From the NCBI GenBank assembly GCA_051294375.1, contig CM119271.1, positions 490,721-554,720 on the forward strand: a stretch of DNA of 64,000 nt, in the 5' to 3' direction. The notes beneath the pieces are model-generated. The model did no database searches and had not been told where the DNA came from. It saw only the letters and a list, made by a program, of their open reading frames with translations. Origin of the DNA: Paraspadella gotoi. Its lineage: Eukaryota > Chaetognatha. Below, one piece after another: positions 24,890 through 37,148 of the stretch. How positions within the stretch are numbered: the stretch's first letter is position 1; every line of letters starts with the position of its first letter. A program made the position numbers and the translations under genes.

Positions 24890-25490
24890 CTGTTTGGGCC
24901 CCAAGTTTTTCGTCCAATTCTTTTTATTAGCCATAGCCGATGAATTTTAAATGCTAATGTATACAGCATTAAAATAACCTATCATGACCATAGATTATGG
25001 TATTCAAATATTTTTTGTCAAAAATGCTTTCTTCTGAGGGTACTAGCCTAATGAAAAATATTATATTACTATATAGAGCTAAATTTTTTTGGAAATCTTA
25101 AAATTTTTTGATGGATTCCGATAGAGCATAAAAATTTAAACAAGAAATTCTTACATTTTCTAAGTGAAAATATAAAAAACTGATAATCATCGAAAGATGA
25201 TGATGATTTTTTACAGTTTTTCTTATCTTAAAAATATTTAAAAAAGAATTATACTTTGTGTAGATAACTTTTATGAGCTATCTGAAACTGGTCTTAAAAT
25301 TTAAAAATTATAAAACAAATTTTTGGCCTTTCCTATCTATAAATAAATATTAAAAAAATAATTACTAGGATACAGCCATATTAGAAATTTTTTGTCCATT
25401 GAAAGTATTCTTAAAAATGTATAAATATTCGTTTGAGCATGTACTGACTCTAAATTTTTGACTCACCCCATTGAGTTGGGCTACCCCTAT
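24890..25490 (-). repeat. Dispersed repeat family G, copy 3
   Basis: A long diverged copy that shares the TCCATTGAAAGT-type segment near 25390-25410 and the lysine-codon-rich AT interior with 6900-7330. It lies upstream of YAP. Confidence 0.4.
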
Positions 25491-26145
25491 TTTTATGATG
25501 TGCACGATGCAATTAAAGATGTTGTACGTTGTTGAGGATTTTGATGATGGTTTGATATACTTTTTAAGTTAAGTTATGTTATGTTTTCATTTAAGTTTTA
25601 AAGTTTCCAGGTTCCGCAGTCGACAAGGATTTCTTCTATAAAATTTTATTGTTTTTTAAAATAAACTTAAACCCGCAAATAAGAATATTAGTTTGACTTC
25701 AATCATTTCACAAACAAGTTCCAATAGCCGGGACCCTGTTCAAAGGACTAAAATAAAAAACAAATTCTTATTTATTTTTCGATTTAAATTAAAAAAATAT
25801 TTTAAAATAAGGTTGTCATAAAAGTCAACTCGTTATAAACCTTCGACTTTGTTCTAAACTTTCGAATATGAGAAACTATTTGAAAAGTTTGCAAGTCATA
25901 TTAAAAATTTTTAAGCCAAAAAATATTAGAATTTGGTTTCGAAGACAAATTCAAAGAAAAAATTAGGACCAGTGGGAATAATATATCAATATATATGACG
26001 AAATATGACATCTTAGGAAGAAACACAATGTTAAGATTGTTATTTAAAATTAAGTGATTGTTGTTGAAACTAAATAGTTAAAAATATTTGGACGAGCGAG
26101 GTTAAAAAAATAGAAGAAGAAAATCAGAGCTGTTAAAACTTTTAA

Positions 26146-26188
<43 letters not shown>

Positions 26189-26379
26189 CGGGTTTTCGGA
26201 AGTCATCGTGGTTACAGACTTTTTCTTTTTTTCTCTTTCTCTTCTTTTCTCAGAGAAAATTTTTCTACTCCTTAAAACATGTTTTTCTAAAATTTACTTT
26301 GGTTTGTTTACAACGGAAATGATCAAAGAAAAAAAAAGTACATTTGTGATTTGAAGTTACTTCTTTTAAGTGAAAAAAG

Positions 26380-26680
26380 GATTTATTTTCTATGAGATTT
26401 GCAAAAACGGAAATCACGATTGACGTCAGTCGAATCCACGGATTCGGTTCTCGCGAAATCAACATCTCAATTCGTTCGTCGCTCGAACGCGTTCGAGTTT
26501 CGCCTCCGAGGAAGAGACTCCGAGTCTCAGTCGTCGGCGTCGACTTTTTAAAGAGACGCTACTTCCGGTTAGACGACGAGGACATCCGGTTGTTTCGCGC
26601 GACGTCAAAATTATTCTCGATTTACTTTTTTTTCTTGTTTTGAGTGACGTCACGCGGTCGCGAAATCTTTTTGGAATCGA
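26380..26680 (-). promoter_or_regulatory. Candidate promoter/5' UTR region of YAP
   Basis: An island richer in GC and CpG than its AT-rich surroundings, about 5 kb upstream of the YAP start codon. On the minus strand it has an ETS-type CCGGAAGT near 26560-26572, a related CCGGATGT and a GACGTC element. Short open frames exist on both strands, but neither looks like a protein family. The assignment to YAP rests on position only. Confidence 0.3.
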
Positions 26681-27002
26681 ATGACCATATTTGGGATTTC
26701 GAATGAGAACGAGATGAGGCCAGAGAGAGAGAGAGAGAGAGATATGTCATGATCAACTCTGGGAAGAAAGAGAGAGAGATGGTTTTTTTGTAGCCAAGTT
26801 CAGTCGAGAAAAATAGGGCTCTCCGCTCTCTCTTACTCTGTCTCTCTCTTACTCTCTGTCTCTCTCTCTCTGGTTTTTGTCGTCGTCTTCTAAGAAGTGG
26901 AGGTCGTGCGTGTCTGGTGGGGGGGAGGAAGAGGAAGAGAAAGAGGAGGAAGAGAAGATGAGTTTAAGAAACGAGGAACCTAAAAACTCTGAAGGATGAG
27001 CA

Positions 27003-27034
<32 letters not shown>

Positions 27035-27861
27035 AGCTTTCGATCAGATCGATGTTTCTGGACGAAAGAAAAAAAAATTAAGTCGAAAAGATGGAAGAAA
27101 ATGGAAGAGAGAGAGAGAGATACAGAGAGAGAGAGAGAGACAGAGAAAAAATAAAAAAGTAAGAGAAAGAAGTAAAGAAAGAAAGTTAAAAAGAACTAAA
27201 AAAATAAATTAAAACAAAAACGAAATAAAAAAAGAGAAATAAAGGAAGCAAAAAAAAAGGAAGCGAAGAAATATCAAACTAAGCAGTATATTAAGCTAAA
27301 TAAGTAATGAAAGGAGAAAAGCAAAAAAGTTATATTATTCTTTCAATAACCGCATCCATTAACGTTCTGACAGTTATTACGGATAAAAAAGGCAAAAAGT
27401 GGAAATTGAAAAAGACATTTCTTTTCATCTTTCCTTCCTTCCTTCCTCTCTCTTCCTCTCTCTCTCTCTCTCTCCTACTATACAAAGTTTTACGAATTTG
27501 GTTCAGGCTCGGGACATGGCAGTGTTTTGGTTCGACCATGTCAAAATTGTTATCTCAACAATTATAAATTATGGCGTCCTTGCTCGTCTCATCGTTTTTG
27601 AAGTTAATATATGGGCAAAATTTATGAACGACTTTTTAGATTGCCATCAAGATTTATATATTTATATTAAAAACTGGAAGGTATCATAAAAAGAAAGCAG
27701 TGTTGCGTTAATTACATTAATTTTGTTTATCTTATTTTATTGATATTTTTGTTTTTTAGATAAATATTATAATAGTTACAGGAAATCGTCTACAATTACA
27801 TTATTACTTTAACCAGAGCTTTCTTACTTCAAAATAAAGTTAATAAGCTTCTCAAATTTTT

Positions 27862-28695
27862 AACAAGTTTGAGCAAACAATGACAGATCTGCCCACGATT
27901 ATTAGCGGTAAGCAGCTGATCAGATAATTAATTAATAAGTGGATAAAATTAATATTTATTAATTAATTGATTATTAAGTGGATAAAATTAATATTTATTA
28001 ATTAATAAATTAATTATTTTTTTTTATTCGTGTCTAAATCGTTTTCCACTTTATCTCGCCTCTCAATCACAAAACAACAATTTTGATCACAAAATTAATT
28101 AACTAATTAATTAATTACAAATAATTAAATTAATTAATTATTTATTAATAATTAATTACTGCAGCTTGAATTTACATTTAATAAAAAAATTTTTAAAAAA
28201 TAATCAAATAGATTATTTTTTCTATTTTAACTCATTTCCACTTGGACGATTCCATCGAAACTTTATTTCCTGCTCAATAACACACTTTCCTACCCACATA
28301 CACAATTTGAAGTCAATCGCCACATTCACCCATGAGTAATTGGCGTTAAAATAGTAAAATATATGTTTTTGTTTTTTCCATTTTAACTCATTTCCACTCG
28401 GACGATTCCAGCGAAACTCGATTTCCAGCTCAATCACACACTTTCTTACCCACACACAAAATTTCATTCCAATCCATCCATTAAATCACGAGTAATTGGT
28501 GTTTTTTGCTAAGGTGGGACGGACGGACTGACAGACAGACAGACGGACTTCATTTTTTTTACATAATTTATCATAATTCGATGTTCTGACATGATATAAT
28601 CGAGTGCCCGACAAGATTGAGGGGGCGTACCGACGGACCGACAAAGTGAATTATAGAGCCGGAATCTGCTGTATGCAGATCCGGCTAAAAACAGA
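27862..28695 (+). mobile_element. Helitron-like family C element, copy C2
   Basis: AACAAGTTTGAGCAAAC start, TTAATTAA-rich interior, two ATTCCA-CGAAACT blocks, a (GACA/GACG)n block near 28515-28550, and a final CTGCTGTATGCAGATCCGGC hairpin followed by TAAAAA. Confidence 0.7.
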
Positions 28696-29070
28696 ATATT
28701 TACTATTGAAAAAGAAGAAACGAGCAAAATCTACATGATAACTTGATAAGTGAATGCCGTCTGTTTAGCTTGCAACAAATTATTGATTTAAAATTTTAAA
28801 AACTTAATATTTCTCCCGTAATAAACGATTTTATTTTGGTCTTGTTTTATTTATTGTATATTTTTGTCTACTTTTATTTTTTTTTAAGTTTATCTATAAA
28901 TTAAGAGTAGTTATTGTTTGCCGAAAAACAAAGTTTGTAAACATTTAACAAATTATTCGTTTAAAACTAAATCGCTCGCTTTAGTAAATTAGTGAAATTA
29001 TAATATGACATTTTGGGACCTGTAAAAAAGAAAGAAAGAAAAAGAGAGAGAAAGAAAGAGAGAAAAACAG

Positions 29071-29071
29071 A

Positions 29072-29117
<46 letters not shown>
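29071..29117 (+). repeat. (GA)n array
   Basis: Dinucleotide array with GAAA-rich lead-in from 29025. Confidence 0.9.
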
Positions 29118-29123
<6 letters not shown>

Positions 29124-29230
29124 AATGGCGGAATCGGGCAGCGAACTTCTCCAGGAAACGTCAACTTTTTTCGTCAAAGTTAGAAAAAGATAGACAGAAA
29201 TGAAAAAGAGATAGAAAAGTAGTCGGATAT

Positions 29231-29475
29231 TCCATAGGTTCACCCCGCCTAGAAGCATGACACTTTCAGTTGTGACCCGGTGGCTCATTGAGTAAAGCTC
29301 ATGACCACTAAGTACCGGGTTCAATCACAACCCTGCGGGAAGCGTGAGGACGGCCGTAAGCAGCCTTGGGGGCATAGCAAACCCTCAAGCCTGGTTCCAA
29401 GCCCAGGGACCCGTTCCATGGCTGCTAGAGGGGGTTATAGAAGTCATCTTCAGCCCACGTAGCGCCTTATCCACA
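29231..29475 (+). mobile_element. tRNA-derived SINE-like family B, copy B2
   Basis: GACCCGGTGGCTCATTGAGT (A-box-like) and GGGTTCAATCAC (B box), CGTGAGGACGGCCGTAAGC, CCCGTTCCATGGCTGCTAG, then a CGCCTTATCCACA end. Confidence 0.65.
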
Positions 29476-29821
29476 GAAAAAATAAGGAAATAAACAGAAG
29501 CTAGATAGAGATAGAAACAAGTAAGAAAGAAAGGAGAGGGAAATTAAAATAATGTTTTTTTTACGAATAAAAGAAATTTCAAGATTAATTTAGTCGGACG
29601 ATCAGTAAAGATTTATTGTGTCTGATTGTTTATTTACGCGTAAAGATTCGCTAATTAATATAATAAAGATAAACATATACGTATAGTTCGTGAACTTTAT
29701 TTGTTTAAAACAGGAAGAAATGATAATTGTTGGTTGTTTTTTTTAATTTAACGAAAATTCGTCCTGACATTTTTTTCTTTCTCTGTTCGTGAGTGTGGAC
29801 GACAACAGTGGCTCCTGGGCG

Positions 29822-29863
<42 letters not shown>

Positions 29864-29872
29864 AGAGAGAGA

Positions 29873-29950
<78 letters not shown>

Positions 29951-30158
29951 TTTAAAACCGGGATCGAGAGGAGAGATAGAGAGAGAGCGCGCCTCGGTTT
30001 GGATTTTCGATCGAGAACGAAGAAAGAGATGAAGAGAATGAACGGACGAAGAGCTGGGCACGCCTGTAAACGACGTCGAGTGAGAGAGAGAGAGAGAGAG
30101 AGAAACTTCCATGATTGCACTCAACTTCACTGAAAAGCGCACAAACACACACGAAAAC

Positions 30159-30205
<47 letters not shown>
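29822..30205 (+). repeat. Cluster of (GA)n arrays
   Basis: Four arrays (29824-29948 with interruptions, 29970-29985, 30080-30102, 30160-30201) around GC-richer DNA at 29950-30070. No gene is recognised between them. Confidence 0.9.
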
Positions 30206-30206
<1 letters not shown>

Positions 30207-31016
30207 TTCCTCGTTCTGGCTAAGTTAAACCGAAAACTTTGACCGGGAGCTCGAAGTTAGCTCAGGCGGTAAGAAAAAGTTGCGTTAAAGATTTTAACTT
30301 AAGAAAAAATTTAAGTTTAGCCCGGACCAAATGATTTTCTGTTAGTTTATCCAAGTATCAATTCTATTACTTCTATTGTAGTGATTTTGTATGATTTCTA
30401 GACATTGATAGTCTTAGGGCCTTACGAATTTTGTTCATTTGTGAAGTTAGTAATATTAAACTTGATTTATCAAATGGTAATTACGAAGCTAAAAAAGGAG
30501 CGTTTTGAGCGCTAAAATTCAATTAGATCCGCTAATTAAATAATCGCCCTGTACTCTCTCTCTACCAAGTGAATAGAATTGTATTTTCAATATGAGGTTT
30601 TTATAGTTTTGGTTTTTATTCGCTAGGAGAAAATTTAAAAATAACTTGTAGTGCGCGCCATGATAAAAGGAATTCTCTTAAAAACTACATTAAAGATAGT
30701 ATATTCTATTTATATGTTTGATATAAAATTATAATAAAATATAGTCTTCCCTACAAAAGGTTGAAAAAACCTAATTTTTTTTTAGTAATGGCGGTCAAGG
30801 ATGGTAAGATCACTAACCGGTCTTATTAACATTTTTCACTTCGATTCACGATTCGTACGTCGGCCCAATCACCAAGATGATTAATTGTAAATGTAAAGTT
30901 GATTCGTAAAAGTTAAATATGACAAAAGCTGGTTTATTTGTTAATCTCGAATGTAAAGTGAAAAGAACGTCGTTATTTTTGGCAGCGAAACAGAAGTCGT
31001 TGTTTGTATTTATATT

Positions 31017-31890
31017 AACAAGTTTGAGCAAACAATGTCGGATCTGCGGTAAGCGGTAATCAGCTAATCAGATAATAAATCACAATAATTCTTTTAATTT
31101 GTGATCCTAACTGATCGTAACAGATCGTACTATACCAAACCAGTGGCTGCGCCAATACATGTAAATCGCTTGCAACGGATTAAACTGAACTGTTACTATG
31201 GTAGAAATAATTACAAATAAAGTACGATTAATTTTTTTAACTATTATTGTTTTTCCATTTGCATCATATTTTCCACTTGCATCATATTTTCTACTTGCAT
31301 CATTTTTTCAACTTTTATAATTTTTTCAACTCACATCATTTTTTCAATTTGCATCATTTTTTCAACGCGCATTATTTTTTCAACTCGCATCATTTTTTAA
31401 CCCGCATCATTTTTTAAACTCTCATATTTTTTTAAACTTGCATTATTTTTTAACTTGCATCATTTTTTAACCCGCACCATTTTGTCAATTTATCATTTTG
31501 TCAATTTGCATCTTTTTTTTAACTGGAAATATTTTATAAAAAAAAAGAGAGAGAGAGAGAATAATAATAAACTCATCTCCACTCGCACGATTCCATCGAA
31601 ACTTTAAATCCAGCTCAATCACAAACTTTGCTACCCTCACACAAAATTTCATTTCAATCCATCCATCCAATAACGAGTGATTGGAGTTTAATGCTAACGG
31701 GGGACGGACGGACGGACGGACGGACAGACAGACAGACGCACGGACGGACGGACTGATGGATGGACGGACGGACGGATGTTCTGACATGATTTAAGTGAGT
31801 GCCCGACAACTTTTTGGGGTGAGACCGACGGGCCGACAAAGTGGATTATAGAGTCGAAATCTGCTGATAAGCAGATCCGACTAAAAAGAA
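31017..31890 (+). mobile_element. Helitron-like family C element, copy C3 (with minisatellite)
   Basis: Complete copy: AACAAGTTTGAGCAAAC start, an 18-bp minisatellite (31250-31530), the CGAAACTTT block, (GACG/GACA)n at 31705-31780, and the terminal hairpin GTCG-AAATCTGCTGATAAGCAGAT-CCGAC with CTAAAAA. Confidence 0.7.
31250..31530 (+). repeat. 18-bp minisatellite inside family C copy C3
   Basis: About 15 copies of a CATCATTTTTTCAACTTG-like unit, degenerate, placed between the 5' part and the CGAAACT block of the element. Confidence 0.8.
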
Positions 31891-32460
31891 TTGAATGACT
31901 TTATATGACATATACTTCATTCCTTATTTCATATTTAACATCTATATTCGTCGTGGCTTTAAACGACGCAAAAATGACAAACTTGGTTCTAACATCTTTT
32001 TCTTGTTCCTTTTCAAAAATAATGATTATTGATAATATTTTATAATATATTACAATAATATATTTTTTTGTTAGACTGAGTTCTACCCTAGATCTTGAAT
32101 AAAAGTTAATCTGCAACCAAATCCTAACCAAACCAAACCATAACATAACCCTAATCCATAACCTAATCTCTTTAAACCTAAACTTAATACCGAATTTGAG
32201 ATGAAATGAAGCGTTTCCGAAAAATAAAGCCAAAACTCTCCCTCTCACATTTTCTCGATGCGATCAAAGGAATCGAGCAAAGCAACATCGAACGGGATCT
32301 CTGTTTGTAAACAAAAGGTTCGATTTTGCTGATTGGCTGACATGAATCAGAGTCGGGTCATGTGACCAATCAATGAGTCCTAATCAAGTGGTTTGAGGGA
32401 AATAAATGAATGAGGTGAACAGTAAATAACTTCATATATTAATTAACAATAACTTACTTA

Positions 32461-32660
32461 ATAACATGAAATTGGTACAACCAATATAAAAATTATCCAT
32501 TCATTTAATAAATAAGCTATCTTGCCCCTGACTTTGTACACTCTTACAAGATAATGACATAGCAGATCCCTGCAAGCTTTCAATCAAGACTCTCTCACAG
32601 TCTTGTTTATTCACTCCCAGAGTACCTGGCTTCCCTATCAATGAAGTGGTATAATATGAT
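32461..32660 (-). repeat. Family A repeat
   Basis: On minus: CATTGATAGGGAAGCCAGG, GAGTGAATAAACAAGACTG, GCTTGCAGGGATCTGCTATG and the TTGGTTGTACCAATTTCATG end. Near full length. Confidence 0.65.
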
Positions 32661-32879
32661 TGATCAATCGGTTGATTCTCATGTTCGGGTCATTCAGTAC
32701 AAATAATTATTACAAAGGAACTACTTTGCCATTTGTAATTGGTAATTGATTAGTAATTGATTGGTAATTGATTGGCTCAAAAACTAGATCAGTGATCGAT
32801 CGTCAGTGAAAGTTTTTTTTTAAAGTTAAAAAATCGACGAAAACTGACCTAATTTCTATTTTAGGGTTCTTTGTTGGTC

Positions 32880-32901
32880 CGATAAAGAAAGAGAAAGAGA
32901 A

Positions 32902-32973
<72 letters not shown>

Positions 32974-33058
32974 GTGTGTGTCTGTTTCCGGTGAGCGCAC
33001 CCTCTCACTCTCGCCTTCGATCTTTCATCATCCCCCATGGGGCGGCGGAAGCGGAAAT

Positions 33059-33108
<50 letters not shown>

Positions 33109-33118
33109 GAGAGAGAGG
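32880..33118 (+). repeat. Two (GA)n arrays around a GC-rich spacer
   Basis: Arrays at about 32885-32968 and 33060-33118. The GC-rich spacer at 32970-33060 contains CCGGTGAGC and GGGGCGGCGGAAG and could be regulatory, but no gene is visible. Confidence 0.85.
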
Positions 33119-33239
33119 ATTAGTGAGACGTAAAATTTCTATTTTTTCTGAGAAATAGTCTTAATTTATTCTTATGCTTCTTGAATTTTCAATCGATAAA
33201 TTTCCATAAAACTGTTGAGACAGTTGTGTTTTTGTCGTG

Positions 33240-33311
33240 GGGCCTGTGGCGCAACGGTAGCGCGTCTGACTCCAGATCAGAAGGTTGCGTGTTCGAATCA
33301 CGTCGGGCTCA
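33240..33311 (+). tRNA. tRNA-Trp (CCA)
   Basis: A 72-base cloverleaf. The acceptor GGGCCTG pairs with CGGGCTC (one T-G and one G-T wobble), with A as discriminator. The D-arm is GCGC..GCGC, the anticodon CCA is at 33272-33274, the T-loop is GTTCGAATC and no intron is present. TTTT follows at 33313, a Pol III terminator. It lies between GA-rich repeats and the CGHGG-motif gene, on the opposite strand to that gene. Confidence 0.95.
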
Positions 33312-34099
33312 CTTTTAGATAAATAATGAATTTTTACAAATATTTACGGTTATATATATGGCGACTAACTAAAACGCAAATTAATTAAATTACCTCTGAG
33401 TTTTCTCAAAGATTCAAATTAGAAAATTTTTTTCGAGCCCAGAATCGGTTCCGAGAAAAATATATACTAGATAATGTTGATAAAAATACAAATATCGAAG
33501 CGAAATTTAGAATATGATCCTTGAGCTGAAATACGGGATCCTTGATGTATAAGGGGGAAAAAAAAAGTGGAAGTGAAGATTGCAATGTGGGCAAATCTCT
33601 GATTGGAGCGTCATCTGAAGGAAACTACCTACATAGTATTGTAAAAAAAACAAAGTAATTTATAAGCACATAAAGCATGTTGATTTATTTTTTTATTCAA
33701 AATTTAATTACAAAAGTCAAAAATTAAGTATAAGATTAGATTGCGTAATGAGCACAAAAATTTTTTTCGGTCGTAAATAAGACATATCACCATAACGTAA
33801 GCGTCTATTTAATAATTTTTTGTATGGGAAGAATAAACTAAAGAAAAACGTAAGATAAATATAAACATAAAGATGTAAAAAAACAAATAAAGGAAAATAT
33901 TAGAAGTGTGACAAGATAACGGGCAAAATTAATTACCCCATCGTTCCCTCTCTCTCTTTCACACTCTCTTTTCCTCCCTTCCTCTCTCTTTTTCTCCTTC
34001 CTCCTCATTTCCTTCTTCCCTCCCTCCTCTTCCTCACCTCCTCCCTCCCTTACTCTCTCTATCTTCTCCTTCCCTCTTTCCTCCCTCCCTTCCTCCCTC

Positions 34100-36245
34100 T
34101 CACTTTTTCATCTCCTCCTTCTCTTCCTCCCCCAACTTCCTCAACTCAGTCACGGGCCGTTGCGGCGACGACGACGAACACCCGCCCTCGTATTCCATCG
34201 TGACGTAGTCGTGACGCCACGCCAACGCCACGGCATCGCCCGGCGCCAACGCCTCGACGGTGGCGCGGTGTTCCGTCGTCATAGCGACGTCGGTGTCCTT
34301 GAGGGAAACGATGAAGACGTCGCTCTTCGGGTCTCCGTACTCGCCTTTCTTCTCGTAGGCGAGATATCTGGTTTCGGGAGATTGAGATGGGGATACAGAT
34401 GGGATAGTCGGGTGGGGATAGAGATGGGATAGTGAGGGAGGGGATAGAGATGGGATAGTGGGGGTTGGGTGGGATTGGATGGGGTGGGGTTTGAGAGCGA
34501 GATGGAGGAGAGGGTCATTTCGTCGTTAAAGCTTGGTATGAGGCTGAGTGAAATTTAATGCTGTCCACTGTCCACCTTAATATGCCTATTGTCAATAGTA
34601 TTGATTCAATGAGACCGATCGTAAAAGTTTAAAAATGTTTTAAAAAAATAAGAAATAATTAGAAACATGGATGGATGTTAATAATGTTATAATCTTGTAA
34701 TAGGGATAAAGGCCTGTCAAAAGAATGGGCGCAATGCAGCTTGTTTATTGAGTTAAAGAATAATTTTTATATTGGTTGTACCAATTTCGTAATATTAATA
34801 TTATAATTTTAGTGATTTATCATACAAAATAATTTAGTGATAGGGATTAAGGCCTGTCAAAAGAATGGGCGCAATGCAGCTTGTTTATTGAGTTAAAGAA
34901 TAATTTTTATATTGGTTGTACCAATTTCGTAATATTAATATTATAATTTTAGTGATTTATCATACAAAATAATTTAGTGATAGGGATAAAGGCCTGTCAA
35001 AAGAATGGGGCAATGCAGCTTGTTTATTGAGTTAAAGAATAATTTTTATATTGGTTGTACCAATTTCGTAATATTAATATTATAATTTTAGTGATTTATC
35101 ATACAAAATAATTTAGTGATAGGGATAAAGGCCTGTCAAAAGAATGGGGCAATGCAGCTTGTTTATTGAGTTTAAAGAATAATTTTTATATTGGTTTGTA
35201 CCAATTTCGTAATATTAATATTATAATTTTAGTGATTTATCATACAAAATAATTTAGTGATAGGGATTAAGGCCTGTCAAAAGAATGGGGCAATGCAGCT
35301 TGTTTATTGAGTTAAAGAATAATTTTTATATTGGTTGTACCAATTTCGTAATATTAATATTATAATTTTAGTGATTTATCATACAAAATAATTTAGTGAT
35401 TAGGGATAAAGGCCTGTCAAAAGAATGGGCAATGCAGCTTGTTTATTGAGTTAAAGAATAATTTTTATATTTTTATTTTTTTTTATTTTTATTTTTATAT
35501 TTTTATATTTTTATCCTCCGATCCGTTTCTACTTTGAGTAGGATTTGTTATTCTGCGATGGTACCAATTTCGTAATATTAATATTATAATTTTAGTGATT
35601 TATCATACAAAATAATTTTTTTTAAATTGGAATACGCCGTTCAGTGTCACTGTGGTGCAAGGGTTAGTCTCAAACATTTTCTTGGTAGAAAAACAATAAA
35701 TTCAACGGCAAACACAGCGAAAGATCAATTAAATATAAGTTCAATTAAATATAAGTTCAAGTAAATATAAACATTCTGCCCATAGTCAAAACTCCAAAGT
35801 GAGGAGGCCGTATCAATTTCACAAATTAGTACAAGTACAAATTCGTAATCTCATTATAATTCTAAGTAAGAATACTCAATATAACCTCATCTCGATTAAA
35901 AAGGGAAATTAAACTATTTGTATCAAATAAAGAGCACATCGGTCCGCGAACATTAACAAACCCCCTTCAAAAATGAGACGACGAGGGTGGGATTCGAACC
36001 CACGCGTGCAGAGCACATTGGATTAGCAGTCCAACGCCTTAACCGCTCGGCCACCTCGTCAGATGAGGTAAGGGGGACGACACTCACTTGAGAATCTTGA
36101 AGTTGGCGACGGCGCCGCCGTGTCCACAGTGATCGGGACACAGTGAAGTAAGGAAAAGACACTTTCGATCTTCGCGTCCCTCGAATTTGGCGAAAGTCGA
36201 ATGCGTCGACAACACGTCGCGCTTTTTCTCCACGCCGGAAGACAT
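34100..36245 (-). CDS. Unrecognised small protein with CPxxCGHGG motif, two exons (proximal first exon)
   Basis: I do not recognise this family by name. Exon 1b is 36245-36088, with donor AA|GTGAGT. Exon 2 is 34367-34100, with acceptor CAG|ATATCTC and stop TGA at 34102-34100. The phases fit and give 141 residues. Exon 1b holds TSLCPDHCGHGG followed by VANFKILK, so the Cys and His residues could bind metal. Exon 2 begins YLAYEKKGEYGDPKSD, continues through an ALAPGDAVALAWRHDYVT core, and ends in a Ser cluster, PVTELRKL and a Glu/Lys-rich tail. No signal peptide is likely: an in-frame upstream ATG at 36278 would add a Val-rich run, but that run is a GTC repeat and is absent from the duplicated first exon, so the conserved MSSGVEKK start is preferred. 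A tRNA-Ser gene sits in the intron just past the donor. A cytosolic or nuclear binding protein is possible, but no function is assigned. Confidence 0.8.
34701..35613 (+). repeat. 140-bp tandem array derived from family A
   Basis: Six units begin TAGGGATAAAGGCCTGTC at 34701, 34841, 34981, 35120, 35261 and 35400; a seventh is broken by a TTTTA-rich insertion and ends about 35613. Each unit carries the family A TTGGTTGTACCAATTTC end. In the intron of the CGHGG-motif gene. Confidence 0.9.
35979..36060 (-). tRNA. tRNA-Ser (GCT)
   Basis: An 82-base type II tRNA. The acceptor GACGAGG pairs perfectly with CCTCGTC, the discriminator is G, the anticodon GCT is at 36025-36027 and the variable arm is long. 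The T-loop is GGTTCGAATCC, and a run of T follows on the minus strand. It lies in the intron of the CGHGG-motif gene, 27 bases past the exon 1b donor and on the same strand. Confidence 0.96.
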
Positions 36246-37148
36246 GACGACGACGACGACGATAAGGAATACGATCAAAATGACAATGAGGAGGTTTTAA
36301 GGACGACAACAAAGTTTGCCTTCTTTTTCTTTTTTTTAAAAACTGCAAAAAGTTTGACACAATCAAACGTTTTAAAAATAAGGAAATATATTTGGACAGT
36401 AAAAAAAATCTTTCAATGTCTGTTTTAGTTTTTCAAGCCCTCAAGTCGTCTTAAGGCTCGACGCTCCCCCCTTGGGATGGGACGCAGTACTTAAATAGTT
36501 TAGAAACAATGACCAAAAAGCCTGTTTATGTATCAACCTACACTACGGCGCAAAAAAAATATATCTATGAAAAATATAGCTCTTTTTAAGAGCTATCGAT
36601 TGGTGCAAAAAAAATTTGAATTGGTTCAGGCAGTAAAATATAGCAAGACTTTAAAGTCAGAGTCTCAAAATGGAATTGGGGAAAAATGGTTTCTAAAGGT
36701 TAGTATTGATGACACTTCTTTTTCTGACTGATGTTTTACAATATTATAAATTAACAAAATCATAATGGAATTAAACATATAAAAGGATTAACAATAAATT
36801 AGCATTATTTTTTATAAAAATATTTTTTAATTGCTACTAAATATGGCATTTTAATAATAAATATTGAAAACAATTAATTTTTAAAATATTAATTTTAAAT
36901 TTCAAAAAATAATTGAATGATAAAAATTTAAAAAATTAATTTTGCTCGATTTTAATAGGACTTGACCAATCGCTTTATCTTTTAAAAAGTTTCGTTTTAT
37001 GTTTGTATATCTCTGTTAAATTAATCCATCCAATATAGTTGCAGTGAATGCAGTTCAAAAACAGTAAATAATTCGAAGGTTCTACAGTCCTATGGCTATG
37101 CCAGCTACATTTATCAATTTCAAGTTCAATTTGTTTGTTTTTTTCACT
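36246..37148. other. Spacer between the two alternative first exons
   Basis: AT-rich DNA with no recognised gene or repeat family apart from a (GAC)n run next to exon 1b. No copy of exon 2 is present. Confidence 0.5.

Larger units (their letters stand above)
21420..34099. other. Intergenic region between YAP and the CGHGG-motif gene
   Basis: About 12.7 kb with no protein gene recognised. It holds the family I pair and LTR-like segment, a family G copy, the candidate YAP promoter, many GA/TC arrays, family C copies C2 and C3, SINE B2, a family A copy and tRNA-Trp. 33900-34100 is TC-rich DNA just past the CGHGG gene stop. Confidence 0.5.

Noticed and set aside
26392-26653. Open frames on both strands in a GC-rich island
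   Set aside because: Arg/Ser-rich in both directions, no family resemblance; better explained as a promoter or UTR region.
29705-30148. Long Ser/Leu- or Glu/Arg-rich frames
   Set aside because: Translations of (GA)n/(TC)n arrays; the same applies at 16482-16755, 32803-33158 and 28967-29164.
36243-36278. Upstream ATG giving a hydrophobic Val-rich N-terminus to the CGHGG protein
   Set aside because: Encoded by a GTC simple repeat and not present before the duplicated exon 1a.
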